From Massilia sp. BSC265 (GTDB taxonomy: Bacteria; Pseudomonadota; Gammaproteobacteria; Burkholderiales; Burkholderiaceae_D), in NCBI RefSeq assembly GCF_000740675.1, contig NZ_JPXI01000042.1:62001-126000 (forward strand): a stretch of DNA of 64,000 bases, in the 5' to 3' direction. Positions 54,198-62,173 of the stretch are shown here, piece after piece. The position numbers were made by a program, and so were the translations under genes. How positions within the stretch are numbered: the first letter of the stretch is position 1; each line of letters begins with the position of its first letter. Under the pieces are notes generated by a model. That model was given only the letters and a program-made list of their open reading frames with translations, made no database searches and was not told the origin of the DNA.

Positions 54198-56522
54198 ATG
54201 AGTTCCGAAATGAATGCCCTGAAATCGACCAAAGCAAGCAAGACTGGATATGCAAGCACCAGGATTCTCACTTCTCGCCGTGTCAAGCGCATGAGCGCGC
54301 TGCTTTCAGTGGCCCTGCTGGCCGCCTGCGGCGGCGGCGGCGCGGATGAAGCTCCTTCCAGCGGCAGCGTCTCGCTGGCTACCGTCACGACCGGTTACGC
54401 ACCGAAACCGATCGCCCCGGTGACCGCCACCCCTGTTCCGAGTACCACGGCTCCTGCAACCGTGGTCGGCGCGCGGATCACCGACATCCGCATCCAGAAC
54501 ACCGGCGGCGCCCAGATCAACGTGCCATTCACCTTTGGCCAGGTCATTGCCGCCGGACAGATGGCGAAGACCGAAGGTCTCGCCGGCAAGCTGGCGGACG
54601 GCACTGTCATCCCCCTGCAGGCAGACATCAAGGCGACCCATGCCGACGGCTCGGTGCGCCATGTGATCGTTTCCGGCGTCCTGCCCTCGCTGGCGGCAGG
54701 CCAGACCCAGACGCTGACCCTGGCAAAGTCGAGTGCTTCCGCCCAAGGTAACGTGACCCTCCAGCAACTGGCGGCCTCGGGCCTGGACAGCAAGGTCACC
54801 ATCACCCTCGACAATGTCCAGTACACGGCCTCGCTGGCCGATGCGATCGCTGCCGGCAAGCCGATGAACTGGCTGTCGGGTACCGTGGCCAATGAATGGA
54901 TCATGGCGGCGCCGCTGAAGAACGCCGCCGGTGTCGCCCACCCGCTGCTGAACGCCCGCTTCGACGTGCGCTGGTATGCGGGGCTGTCGAAGAAAGCCCA
55001 TGTCTCGGTTGCTGTCGAAAACGACAAGACCTTCACGGCCGGTGCCCGCAACCTGACCTATGACGTCAAGATCGACGTCGGCGGCCGTACGGTCTATACC
55101 AAGGCTGGCCTCACTCACTATCACCACTCGCGCTGGCGCCAGTCGGCCTGGTGGGATGCGGCAAGCACGCCAACGGTCCACCTGCAGCACAACACCGCTT
55201 ATCTGCTCGCCACCAAAGCCGTCTCGAATTATGACCAGACGGTCGTTCCATCGGAAAAGGAGCTGGCCCGGTTCGCCACCCAGCTCACTGATGCGAACGT
55301 GGGACCGATGAAGATCGGCATGCTCAATCCCTACATGCCGTCAACCGGTGGCCGCAATGACATCGGCCCGCTGCCCGGCTTCTCGGTCATGTACCTGCTG
55401 TCGCAAGACAAGCGTGCTAAAGACATCATGCTGGCCGCCGCGGAAGGCTCCGGCAGCTGGTCCATGCACCTGCGCGACGAGAAAACCGGCTATCCGCTGC
55501 GCACCGACACCGAAGCGACCAAGCTGGCAACGACCCATATGAACCTGGCGAACCGGGGTCCGCTGCCGGTACCCCGCTGCGCCGATGGAAATAACACCCT
55601 ATGCCAGACGCCTTACGCGCACGATACCGCGCACCAGCCCTCGCTGGCCTATCTGCCCTACCTGGTGACCGGCGATTACTACTACCTCGAAGAACTCCAG
55701 TTCTGGGCGGCAAGCAATCCTCTGGAAACCGACCCGGGCAATTCGGGTAATGGCCAGGGTCTGGTCCGTTGGCAACAATTGCGTGGCCAGGCCTGGTCGC
55801 TGCGTACCCTCGGCCATGCAGCCTACGCCACGCCAGATGCTCACCCGCTGAAAGCCTATTTCACCAAACAGCTCGACAACAACCTGAACTATTACCATGC
55901 GACCTACGTCGTCGGTAACCCGAACAACCTGGGCGCATATGACGGTTCGGGGGTAGCGGCCTTCCCTGTGACCGCTTCGTCCAACTGGCAGGATGACTTC
56001 TTCACCTGGAGCTTCGGTTACCTGGCCGAGCTTGGCTTTGAGAAGGCCATGCCGATCCTGCAGTGGAAGGCAAAGTATCCGGTCGGCCGCATGACCGCGC
56101 CAGGATTCTGCTGGGTGCACGCTGCGCCCTACTGGCTGGAGTTCCGCGACAGCATGAGCACCCCGGTGTACTCGAGCTTTGCTCAGATGTTTGCAGCCAA
56201 CTTTGGCGGCGGCAGCATCCGTACCGACGACGACAGGAGGTACTCCGACCCGCTCGGTACGCGATTCGCCGACCATGAATGCGGCAGCCAGGCGCAGGCA
56301 GACTGGCTGACGCGCGCCATCGGGTGGACTTTCCCCAAGGGGCGCATGGTTGGCTATGCGGATTCCGTGAACGGCTATCCTGCCATCCTCCAGAGCGCGC
56401 TGGCGGTGTCGGCAACCTCGGGAATTCCGAACGCTGAACAGGCATGGACCACCTTCAACGGACGTACGGCCAAGCCGGACTACAGCACGGCACCGCAATG
56501 GGCAATCGTTCCGCGTAAGTAA
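54198..56522 (+). CDS. Lipoprotein with PcRGLX/YetA-like N-terminal domain, possible polysaccharide lyase
   Basis: 774 residues from this ATG. The lipobox LLAAC near residue 45 is followed by a Gly/Pro/Thr linker. Residues ~90-200 (RIQNTGG, FTFGQVIAAGQM, ADGSVRHVIVSG) resemble the RIFT-barrel start of PcRGLX/YetA-type exo-rhamnogalacturonan lyases, and the long helical rest fits an (alpha/alpha) barrel with many His, Trp and Tyr. This family call is from pattern memory. A uronate lyase would suit a GalA-containing polymer. Start uncertain: 54210 and 54291 are alternatives, the latter right before the signal core. Confidence 0.55.
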   Translation: MSSEMNALKSTKASKTGYASTRILTSRRVKRMSALLSVALLAACGGGGADEAPSSGSVSLATVTTGYAPKPIAPVTATPVPSTTAPATVVGARITDIRIQNTGGAQINVPFTFGQVIAAGQMAKTEGLAGKLADGTVIPLQADIKATHADGSVRHVIVSGVLPSLAAGQTQTLTLAKSSASAQGNVTLQQLAASGLDSKVTITLDNVQYTASLADAIAAGKPMNWLSGTVANEWIMAAPLKNAAGVAHPLLNARFDVRWYAGLSKKAHVSVAVENDKTFTAGARNLTYDVKIDVGGRTVYTKAGLTHYHHSRWRQSAWWDAASTPTVHLQHNTAYLLATKAVSNYDQTVVPSEKELARFATQLTDANVGPMKIGMLNPYMPSTGGRNDIGPLPGFSVMYLLSQDKRAKDIMLAAAEGSGSWSMHLRDEKTGYPLRTDTEATKLATTHMNLANRGPLPVPRCADGNNTLCQTPYAHDTAHQPSLAYLPYLVTGDYYYLEELQFWAASNPLETDPGNSGNGQGLVRWQQLRGQAWSLRTLGHAAYATPDAHPLKAYFTKQLDNNLNYYHATYVVGNPNNLGAYDGSGVAAFPVTASSNWQDDFFTWSFGYLAELGFEKAMPILQWKAKYPVGRMTAPGFCWVHAAPYWLEFRDSMSTPVYSSFAQMFAANFGGGSIRTDDDRRYSDPLGTRFADHECGSQAQADWLTRAIGWTFPKGRMVGYADSVNGYPAILQSALAVSATSGIPNAEQAWTTFNGRTAKPDYSTAPQWAIVPRK

Positions 56523-56542
56523 TACTTCCCGTGGTAAAGTAG

Positions 56543-56579
56543 CCGGGCTCAGGTAAATACCTGAGCCCGGTTTACTTTA
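56543..56579 (+). terminator. Rho-independent terminator after the lyase-like gene
   Basis: A perfect 12-bp CCGGGCTCAGGT/ACCTGAGCCCGG stem with an AAAT loop is followed by the T-rich TTTACTTTA. It lies 20 bp past the stop and abuts the next gene, which argues that the next gene starts at the second ATG. Confidence 0.8.
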
Positions 56580-56590
56580 TGCGCCGCTCC

Positions 56591-57739
56591 ATGGAAAAAC
56601 ATACACAAAAAAAGCCAGGCGTAATCTTCACGATGCGTTACCCGGACGACACTGGCTATGTTTGGAACTACATTGCGAGTGTGCGTGACCGTGCCAGCGC
56701 CTATCTGCAGGACAATGCAGTCCCTTACATGGCATTTCCCAAGCTGACCGGTAAGCCCAGCTATCCGCTCCAGCACCTGCGCGCAGTGGAACTCGACTGC
56801 TACGACTATTCTCCTGCCGGACGAGAAGCCATTGCACGCTTTATCTGTGACAACAACATCAAGGTAATAGTGTTCATGAGCGCCCTGCCGCAAACAATCG
56901 GCATGCGGCTGTTGCGCCGGCTTGGGGTACGCACCGTGAACACCGAGGATGACGGCTTCGACCCCTTGCGCCGCGACCCGCTGGTCAAGCGCGGGCTGAA
57001 ATTCCTCGTGCGCCGCGTGCTGCGACTCCAGCAGCACGACCTTCATCTGGCAAACTCCCGCTCCCAACAGGCATTCCTGCTGGACTATGCACGCTTACCG
57101 CCAGACCGGGTTTGCCTGATGACGAATTCGGTCGATACTGCCCATTTCTGCCCAGGCGACCGCAGCGCAGCGCGCACCCTTACCGGACTCGATCCGGATC
57201 GCTTCTGGATTATTGCTGTATCGCAAGCACGACCGGAAAAGCGTGTCGACAAGCTGATCCGCATGATGCAGCGCCTCCTTGAGGCACGGCCCGGAACCTG
57301 TCTCGGTTTCGTTTACGTAGGTGACGGACCGATTGCAGCCGAATGGAAAGAACTGGCAGCGGAGCTCGGCGTACAGGACGCCGTTGTCTTCGCCGGCCGC
57401 CAGAACGATGTGCTGCCCTACTACCGGTCAGCCAACCTGATGGTACATGCCGCGCATACGGAAAGCTTCGGATTGGCGATCGTGGAAGCCATGGCATGTG
57501 GTCTTCCTGTCGTCGCCAGCGCTGCCAGTGGTCCGTGCGAAACGATCGTCGACGACCACACCGGGCAGCTCGTCCCCATACAGGACATGGAAGCGTTCGA
57601 GCAAGCCGTCCTGTGCTATATCGACAATGTCGAAATGACAAAAATTCATGGCGAAAATGCACGTGCGCATGTAGTTGCATCATATAATGTCATGCGACAC
57701 AGTAAGGAATTTGCAAATCACATTGCGCAGTTCCTATGA
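56591..57739 (+). CDS. Glycosyltransferase family 4 protein
   Basis: 382 residues from ATG 56591 (56579 is also possible but lies in the terminator tail). N-terminal half FTMRYPDDTGYVWNYIASV, linker LANSRSQQAFLLDYARL, donor domain AVSQARPEKRVDKLI and HTESFGLAIVEAMACGLPVVAS, the GT4 E-x7-E motif. Composition is less GC-biased than the core locus. It has no visible promoter of its own right after a strong terminator, so read-through or an internal promoter is needed. Confidence 0.85.
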   Translation: MEKHTQKKPGVIFTMRYPDDTGYVWNYIASVRDRASAYLQDNAVPYMAFPKLTGKPSYPLQHLRAVELDCYDYSPAGREAIARFICDNNIKVIVFMSALPQTIGMRLLRRLGVRTVNTEDDGFDPLRRDPLVKRGLKFLVRRVLRLQQHDLHLANSRSQQAFLLDYARLPPDRVCLMTNSVDTAHFCPGDRSAARTLTGLDPDRFWIIAVSQARPEKRVDKLIRMMQRLLEARPGTCLGFVYVGDGPIAAEWKELAAELGVQDAVVFAGRQNDVLPYYRSANLMVHAAHTESFGLAIVEAMACGLPVVASAASGPCETIVDDHTGQLVPIQDMEAFEQAVLCYIDNVEMTKIHGENARAHVVASYNVMRHSKEFANHIAQFL

Positions 57740-57793
57740 TCGTTCGACCGCATCAGACGGCATGGCAAGCAGCATAAACGGGAGTCAGCAGGA

Positions 57794-58717
57794 ATGTCTT
57801 TAGTTAACAGGGTGATCCAACGCGTCAGGCGGGACTATTTTCGCGCACGTTACCAGCCTGTCGCCGCACGGGTCCTGGCTACGCCACCGCTCAAGCCCGG
57901 CAACCTGCCCTTCATGCTGTTATCGATGGTACACCAGCGCGACGTGCACTCCTATCTGGTGGCAGTAAAGTCGTTCACCCACTTCCTCAACCCTGAAAGG
58001 ATTGTCGTCGTCTGTGATCCATCGATCGGCAGCGAAGAACGTGCGATCCTTAAACAGCACGTTCCCCATGTCGAACTACGGGAAGCGCACGAATTCACCC
58101 ATCCGGACATGCCCCGCGGCGGTACCTGGGAGCGGCTGTATGCGATTGCTACTTTCTCTCCAGAAAACTATGTCGTGCAACTCGACGCGGATACCCTGAC
58201 GGTTCAGCCTATTCCGGAAGTCCTCGAGGCGGTGCGTGCCGGACGTGGTTTCGTACTGGGAGAAATGGTTGACACGCCAATCCGTTCCCTCGCAGCGACA
58301 CGCGAACATGCCTTGCCGAAGGTATGCCCGGGTGCGCATATCCAGAGCATTTCGGAGGCTGAGATGGCCAATGTTGGCCTGCCCGCGGATGCGCTGTACG
58401 TGCGCGGGTGTTCCGGCTTCACCGGATTTCCGCGTTCGTCGACGATGCGCGACGACATGGCGGATTTCTCGCGCCGGATGACGGCGAAATTGGGCGAAGA
58501 CTGGAAACGCTGGGGTACCGAACAGGTCACGTCGAACTATCTCGTCGCCAATGCGGCTGGCACCAGGACGTTGCCCTTCCCCAAGTATGGCACACCAGAT
58601 TGTGCCACCGGCGAAACAGCCTTCTTCCACTTCATCGGCTCCATGCGCTTCATTAACAGTAAATATGAGGCAACATCGCGTCATGCGATTAGCCTGATCA
58701 GTAAGGCCGCTGCCTGA
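57794..58717 (+). CDS. Putative GT-A-type glycosyltransferase
   Basis: 307 residues. After a basic N-terminus, LSMVHQRDVHSYLVAVKSF and YVVQLDADTLTV (DAD near 136-138) form the nucleotide-binding and metal-binding sites of GT-A enzymes. GCSGFTGFPR and TEQVTSNYLVANA follow as acceptor-side motifs. It resembles hypothetical glycosyltransferases of exopolysaccharide islands; no closer family is recognised. Separated by 54 bp from the GT4 gene and ended by a hairpin terminator. GGGAG lies upstream of the ATG. Confidence 0.7.
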   Translation: MSLVNRVIQRVRRDYFRARYQPVAARVLATPPLKPGNLPFMLLSMVHQRDVHSYLVAVKSFTHFLNPERIVVVCDPSIGSEERAILKQHVPHVELREAHEFTHPDMPRGGTWERLYAIATFSPENYVVQLDADTLTVQPIPEVLEAVRAGRGFVLGEMVDTPIRSLAATREHALPKVCPGAHIQSISEAEMANVGLPADALYVRGCSGFTGFPRSSTMRDDMADFSRRMTAKLGEDWKRWGTEQVTSNYLVANAAGTRTLPFPKYGTPDCATGETAFFHFIGSMRFINSKYEATSRHAISLISKAAA

Positions 58718-58735
58718 GGGCAGTGCGGCTTTACT
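58700..58735 (+). terminator. Hairpin terminator after the GT-A gene
   Basis: A two-part stem AGTAAGGCCGC/GCGGCTTTACT enclosing TGCC-TGAG-GGCA spans the end of the coding sequence and the following 18 bp. Strong pairing but only a short T-stretch within the stem. Confidence 0.55.
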
Positions 58736-58753
58736 GTCCGTATGGCAGGTTTT

Positions 58754-60214
58754 ATGGCAGATTTGCGTCGCTCGCTGGTCATTAATTTCTTCTCGTCGTC
58801 GGGCGCCGCATTCATGCAATTCGTGGTCAGCGTCCTGCTGGCCCGTATCCTGAGCCCCAGCGAAATCGGCGTCTATTCGATGACGGTCGTGTTCGTCAAC
58901 CTCGCGCATGTGTTCCGCGATTTCGGCGTGAGCTCCTACCTGCAGCGCGAGGCCGACCTGACGCCGGCGAAGATCCGCTCTGCCACTGGCGTGGTATTCA
59001 CGACCTCCTGGCTGATCGCCATTACGCTGTTCCTGGCGAGCGACGCGATCGGACGCTGGTTCAACGAGCCGGAAATCGTGCCGGTGATGAAGGTGCTGTC
59101 CATCGGTTTCCTCCTGATTCCGTTCGGTGCCGTCACCAACGCCCTGCTGACGCGCGAATTCGCCGCGGAGAAGCAGGCCATCGTCAACATGGTTGGCACG
59201 ATCAGTTTCTGCGTCAGCTGCCTGGTCTTCGCCAAGCTCGGCCATGGCAGCATGAGCCTCGCCTACGCCAACCTGATCAACATCACCGCCTGCGCGCTCG
59301 CCTATATTCCTTTGCGCCCAAAATACATGCCGTGGCTGCCCGCATTCGACCACTGGCGCAGCGTTGCCCACTTCGGGCTTGGGTCGCTCTTGTCGAATTG
59401 CGCGGTGGCGCTCAATAATGCCATTCCCGACATCCTGTTGGGCAAGCTTGGATCGGCGCGCCACGTCGGCCTTCTCAGTCGTGCGAACTCGACCGTCACG
59501 ATCTTCACCTATGTGGCAGGCTCGACTGTCAGCTATGGCGCCATTTCCTACCTGGCCCAGACCTACCACCGCGGCGAGTCCCTGGCGCCGACCCTCTCCC
59601 GCGCAACGACACTGCTGACCGGCGTAGGCTGGACGGCGCTCGCACTGACCGCTGTGCTCGGCGAGGACATCGTGCTGGCACTGTATGGCCAGGCCTGGCT
59701 CGAGTGCGTCCCCGCGATCCTGCCGCTGACGCTTGCCGCCGCCATCATGATGGCCTTCCATTACATCCCGATGGCGGTGACCGCGATCGGCCGTCCGTAT
59801 CTCGGCGCAACGCCAGTCCTGGTAACACTGCTGGCGCGCGTGGGCTTCGGGGTGGCGCTGTTCGACGGCAGCCTCAGCGGTTTTGCCTGGGCCTTGTGCC
59901 TGGCAACCATCGCCACCGCGCCGGTGATCACCGTGCAGCAGCAACGCTACCTGGGATTCGGCCCCATCGCCCTGCTGCGGGCACTGTTGCCGAGCGCGGC
60001 CGTTGCGGGCGGATCCGCCGCCGCCGGCTGGATCCTGAACATGCTGGTGCCCGACATGCTCGGACCCTTGGCGCGCCTGCTGGTCATGCTGCCTTTGCTG
60101 GCCGCTGCATGGTACCTGCTGCTACGCTTGACCCGCCATGCCATGCTCGACGAGGTGCACCGCTTCGTCGGGGTGGCACGGACCCGGCTCGCGCTGTTGC
60201 GCCCGAATGTATAA
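58754..60214 (+). CDS. Wzx-type oligosaccharide flippase (MOP superfamily)
   Basis: 486 residues with about twelve to fourteen transmembrane helices and the N-terminal signature NFFSSSGAAFMQFVVSVLLARILSPSEIG of the polysaccharide-specific transporters. It would flip the lipid-linked repeat unit to the periplasm for polymerisation. ATG 58754 has AGG upstream; 58742 is an alternative. It returns to the high-GC codon style of the core locus. A 44-bp gap separates it from the ACP gene. Confidence 0.88.
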   Translation: MADLRRSLVINFFSSSGAAFMQFVVSVLLARILSPSEIGVYSMTVVFVNLAHVFRDFGVSSYLQREADLTPAKIRSATGVVFTTSWLIAITLFLASDAIGRWFNEPEIVPVMKVLSIGFLLIPFGAVTNALLTREFAAEKQAIVNMVGTISFCVSCLVFAKLGHGSMSLAYANLINITACALAYIPLRPKYMPWLPAFDHWRSVAHFGLGSLLSNCAVALNNAIPDILLGKLGSARHVGLLSRANSTVTIFTYVAGSTVSYGAISYLAQTYHRGESLAPTLSRATTLLTGVGWTALALTAVLGEDIVLALYGQAWLECVPAILPLTLAAAIMMAFHYIPMAVTAIGRPYLGATPVLVTLLARVGFGVALFDGSLSGFAWALCLATIATAPVITVQQQRYLGFGPIALLRALLPSAAVAGGSAAAGWILNMLVPDMLGPLARLLVMLPLLAAAWYLLLRLTRHAMLDEVHRFVGVARTRLALLRPNV

Positions 60215-60258
60215 TCCTGACGACACAGCTTGCAGGTTTCATTGTAGGAAATGAAAGC

Positions 60259-60507
60259 ATGTACCTCGACGAAGTAAAGACCATCCTGATTGACGTGTTG
60301 AGCCTGGGTGAAGCCGGCCAGCGCCTGCAGTCCGATTCTCCCCTGCTGGGCAGCCTCCCCGAACTCGACTCGATGGCGGTGGTGAGCCTGGTCGGGGCGC
60401 TCGAAGACCATTTCGGCATCGCGATCGACGACGACGACCTGAGCGCCAGCACTTTCGAAACCCTGGGCAGCCTGGCCGACTTCGTCGCCCGGAAGAGCGC
60501 CGGATGA
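60259..60507 (+). CDS. Acyl carrier protein
   Basis: 82 residues, acidic, with the phosphopantetheine serine S38 in PELDSMAVVSLV and the FGIAIDDDDL helix III pattern. AGGA precedes the ATG. The hydrolase gene overlaps by 4 bp. It probably carries the amino- or acyl group activated by the ligase at 48432 or donated to the N-acyltransferase; which of these is unknown. Confidence 0.9.
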   Translation: MYLDEVKTILIDVLSLGEAGQRLQSDSPLLGSLPELDSMAVVSLVGALEDHFGIAIDDDDLSASTFETLGSLADFVARKSAG

Positions 60508-61352
60508 CCGCTGGCGCGAGGGCAGCGCGCGCCGAACCGTTTTTCCTGCCGCGCGCCGGCGGCCAGCTGTTCTGCCTGTACCATCCGCCCCGTGGCGACT
60601 GCCGCGGCGCCGTCCTCTACGTTCCGCCGTTTGCCGAAGAAATGAACCGCGCGCGCCGCATTGCCGCGCAACAGGCGCGCGAGCTGGCGGCGCTCGGCTA
60701 TGGCGTACTGCAGCCCGACCTGGGCGGCACCGGCGACAGCAGCGGCGACTTCGGCGACGCCCGCTGGGATACCTGGAAGGACGACCTGGCGGCCTGCTGC
60801 GCCTGGCTCGGCGAACGTATCCCGCAGCCGCCGGTGCTGTGGGGCCTGCGCCTCGGTGCCCTGCTGGCGCTCGACTATGCGGGGGCGGCGCCGCATCCGC
60901 TGCGCGCGCTCATCCTGTGGCAACCCGTGGCCAGCGGCCAGGCCTACCTGACCCAGTTCCTGCGCATGCGTACCTTGAACGCCGTGCTGGCCGACAGCAC
61001 CTCGGAGCAGACCGGCACCCGCGCCCTGCGCGCCGCGCTGCAGTCCGGCGAAACCCTCGAGGTCGGCGGTTATGCGCTGGACCCGGCGCTGGCCGCGGCC
61101 ATCGACGCGCTCGCGCCGCTCGAGCGCTACACGCCGTCCTGCCCGGTGCACTGGTTCGAGATGGCCGGCAAGGATGGCCAGGCCCTGCCTCCGGGCGCGG
61201 CCCGCACCGCGGACGCCTGGCGCCGGCACGTGCGGCTGCAGGTCCATCCGGTCGATTGCCCGCCCTTCTGGGCGGCAGGCGAAGGCGTGACCGCGCCGGC
61301 CCTGCTGGCGGCGACCTCGGCACTCGTGCGGGAGGACCGCCTTGACGCTTGA
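60504..61352 (+). CDS. Exosortase A system-associated hydrolase 2 (alpha/beta hydrolase)
   Basis: 282 residues with the alpha/beta hydrolase order: LYVPPFAEEMNRARR near 40-54 and LGGTGDSSGDF, then the nucleophile elbow. The elbow here reads GLRLG with R116 where a Ser, Cys or Asp is expected, so the standard hydrolytic mechanism looks absent. The family always occurs with a second hydrolase, encoded next and overlapping by 11 bp. Role unknown; acyl handling on the ACP is a reasonable guess. Confidence 0.87.
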   Translation: MTAGARAARAEPFFLPRAGGQLFCLYHPPRGDCRGAVLYVPPFAEEMNRARRIAAQQARELAALGYGVLQPDLGGTGDSSGDFGDARWDTWKDDLAACCAWLGERIPQPPVLWGLRLGALLALDYAGAAPHPLRALILWQPVASGQAYLTQFLRMRTLNAVLADSTSEQTGTRALRAALQSGETLEVGGYALDPALAAAIDALAPLERYTPSCPVHWFEMAGKDGQALPPGAARTADAWRRHVRLQVHPVDCPPFWAAGEGVTAPALLAATSALVREDRLDA

Positions 61353-62172
61353 GGAACGCGCGCTGAGCTTCCGCTGCGGCGACGACTGGCTGGTCGGCGT
61401 GGCGAGCCTGCCGCGGACCGGTGGCAGCCGGGGTGTGCTGGTCGTGGTCGGCGGATCGCAGTACCGCGCGGGCAGCCACCGCCAGTTCACCCTGCTGGCG
61501 CGCGCGCTGGCGCAGGACGGTATCCCGGCCATGCGCTTCGACTACCGCGGCATGGGCGACAGCGAGGGGGAAACGCGTTCCTTCGAGACGGTCGGGGACG
61601 ATCTGCGCGCGGCCATCGACGCCTTTTTCGCGGCCGCACCAGGCATGCGCGAAGTCGTATTGTGGGGCTTGTGCGACGGCGCCTCGGCCGCGGCGATGTA
61701 TGCGCGCTCGGACCGGCGCGTGGCCGGCCTGGTGCTGCTCAACCCCTGGGTGCGCACCGACGACGGCCTGGCGCGCGCCACCCTGCGCCACTATTACCGC
61801 CAGCGCCTGGGCGAATCTTCCTTCTGGCGCAGGCTGCTCAGTGGCCGGCTCGACCTGGTCCGTTCCGTCAAATCGGCTTTCGGCCTGGTGCGCACCGCGC
61901 TGGCTCCCGCATCGCCGGTGCCGGCCCTGCCCGAGCGCATGCATGCGGCCCTGGCCGCGTTCGGCGGGCGCGTGATGGTGATCATTGGAGGAGCGGACCT
62001 GACCGGACGCGAATTCTGCGACCTGGCGGCGGCGACGCCGGCGTGGAAAAAGCTGCTGGCCGGGCCGCGCGTGACCCGCCACGAACTCGACGGCGCCGAC
62101 CACACCTTCTCGCGGCGCGCCTGGCGCGACCAGGTCGCGGCCTGGACCAGCGCCTGGGTACGTTCCTGGTAG
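61342..62172 (+). CDS. Exosortase A system-associated hydrolase 1 (alpha/beta hydrolase)
   Basis: 276 residues. GGSQYRAGSHRQF forms the oxyanion region, RFDYRGMGDSEG follows, and the nucleophile elbow is GLCDG with C111, so a cysteine nucleophile is likely. HELDGADHTFS near the end provides the catalytic histidine. A TTG start is supported by GGGAGG upstream. With hydrolase 2, which lacks a nucleophile, it may form a heterodimer or a thioesterase/acyltransferase pair (inference). Confidence 0.88.
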   Translation: MTLEERALSFRCGDDWLVGVASLPRTGGSRGVLVVVGGSQYRAGSHRQFTLLARALAQDGIPAMRFDYRGMGDSEGETRSFETVGDDLRAAIDAFFAAAPGMREVVLWGLCDGASAAAMYARSDRRVAGLVLLNPWVRTDDGLARATLRHYYRQRLGESSFWRRLLSGRLDLVRSVKSAFGLVRTALAPASPVPALPERMHAALAAFGGRVMVIIGGADLTGREFCDLAAATPAWKKLLAGPRVTRHELDGADHTFSRRAWRDQVAAWTSAWVRSW

Positions 62173-62173
62173 A

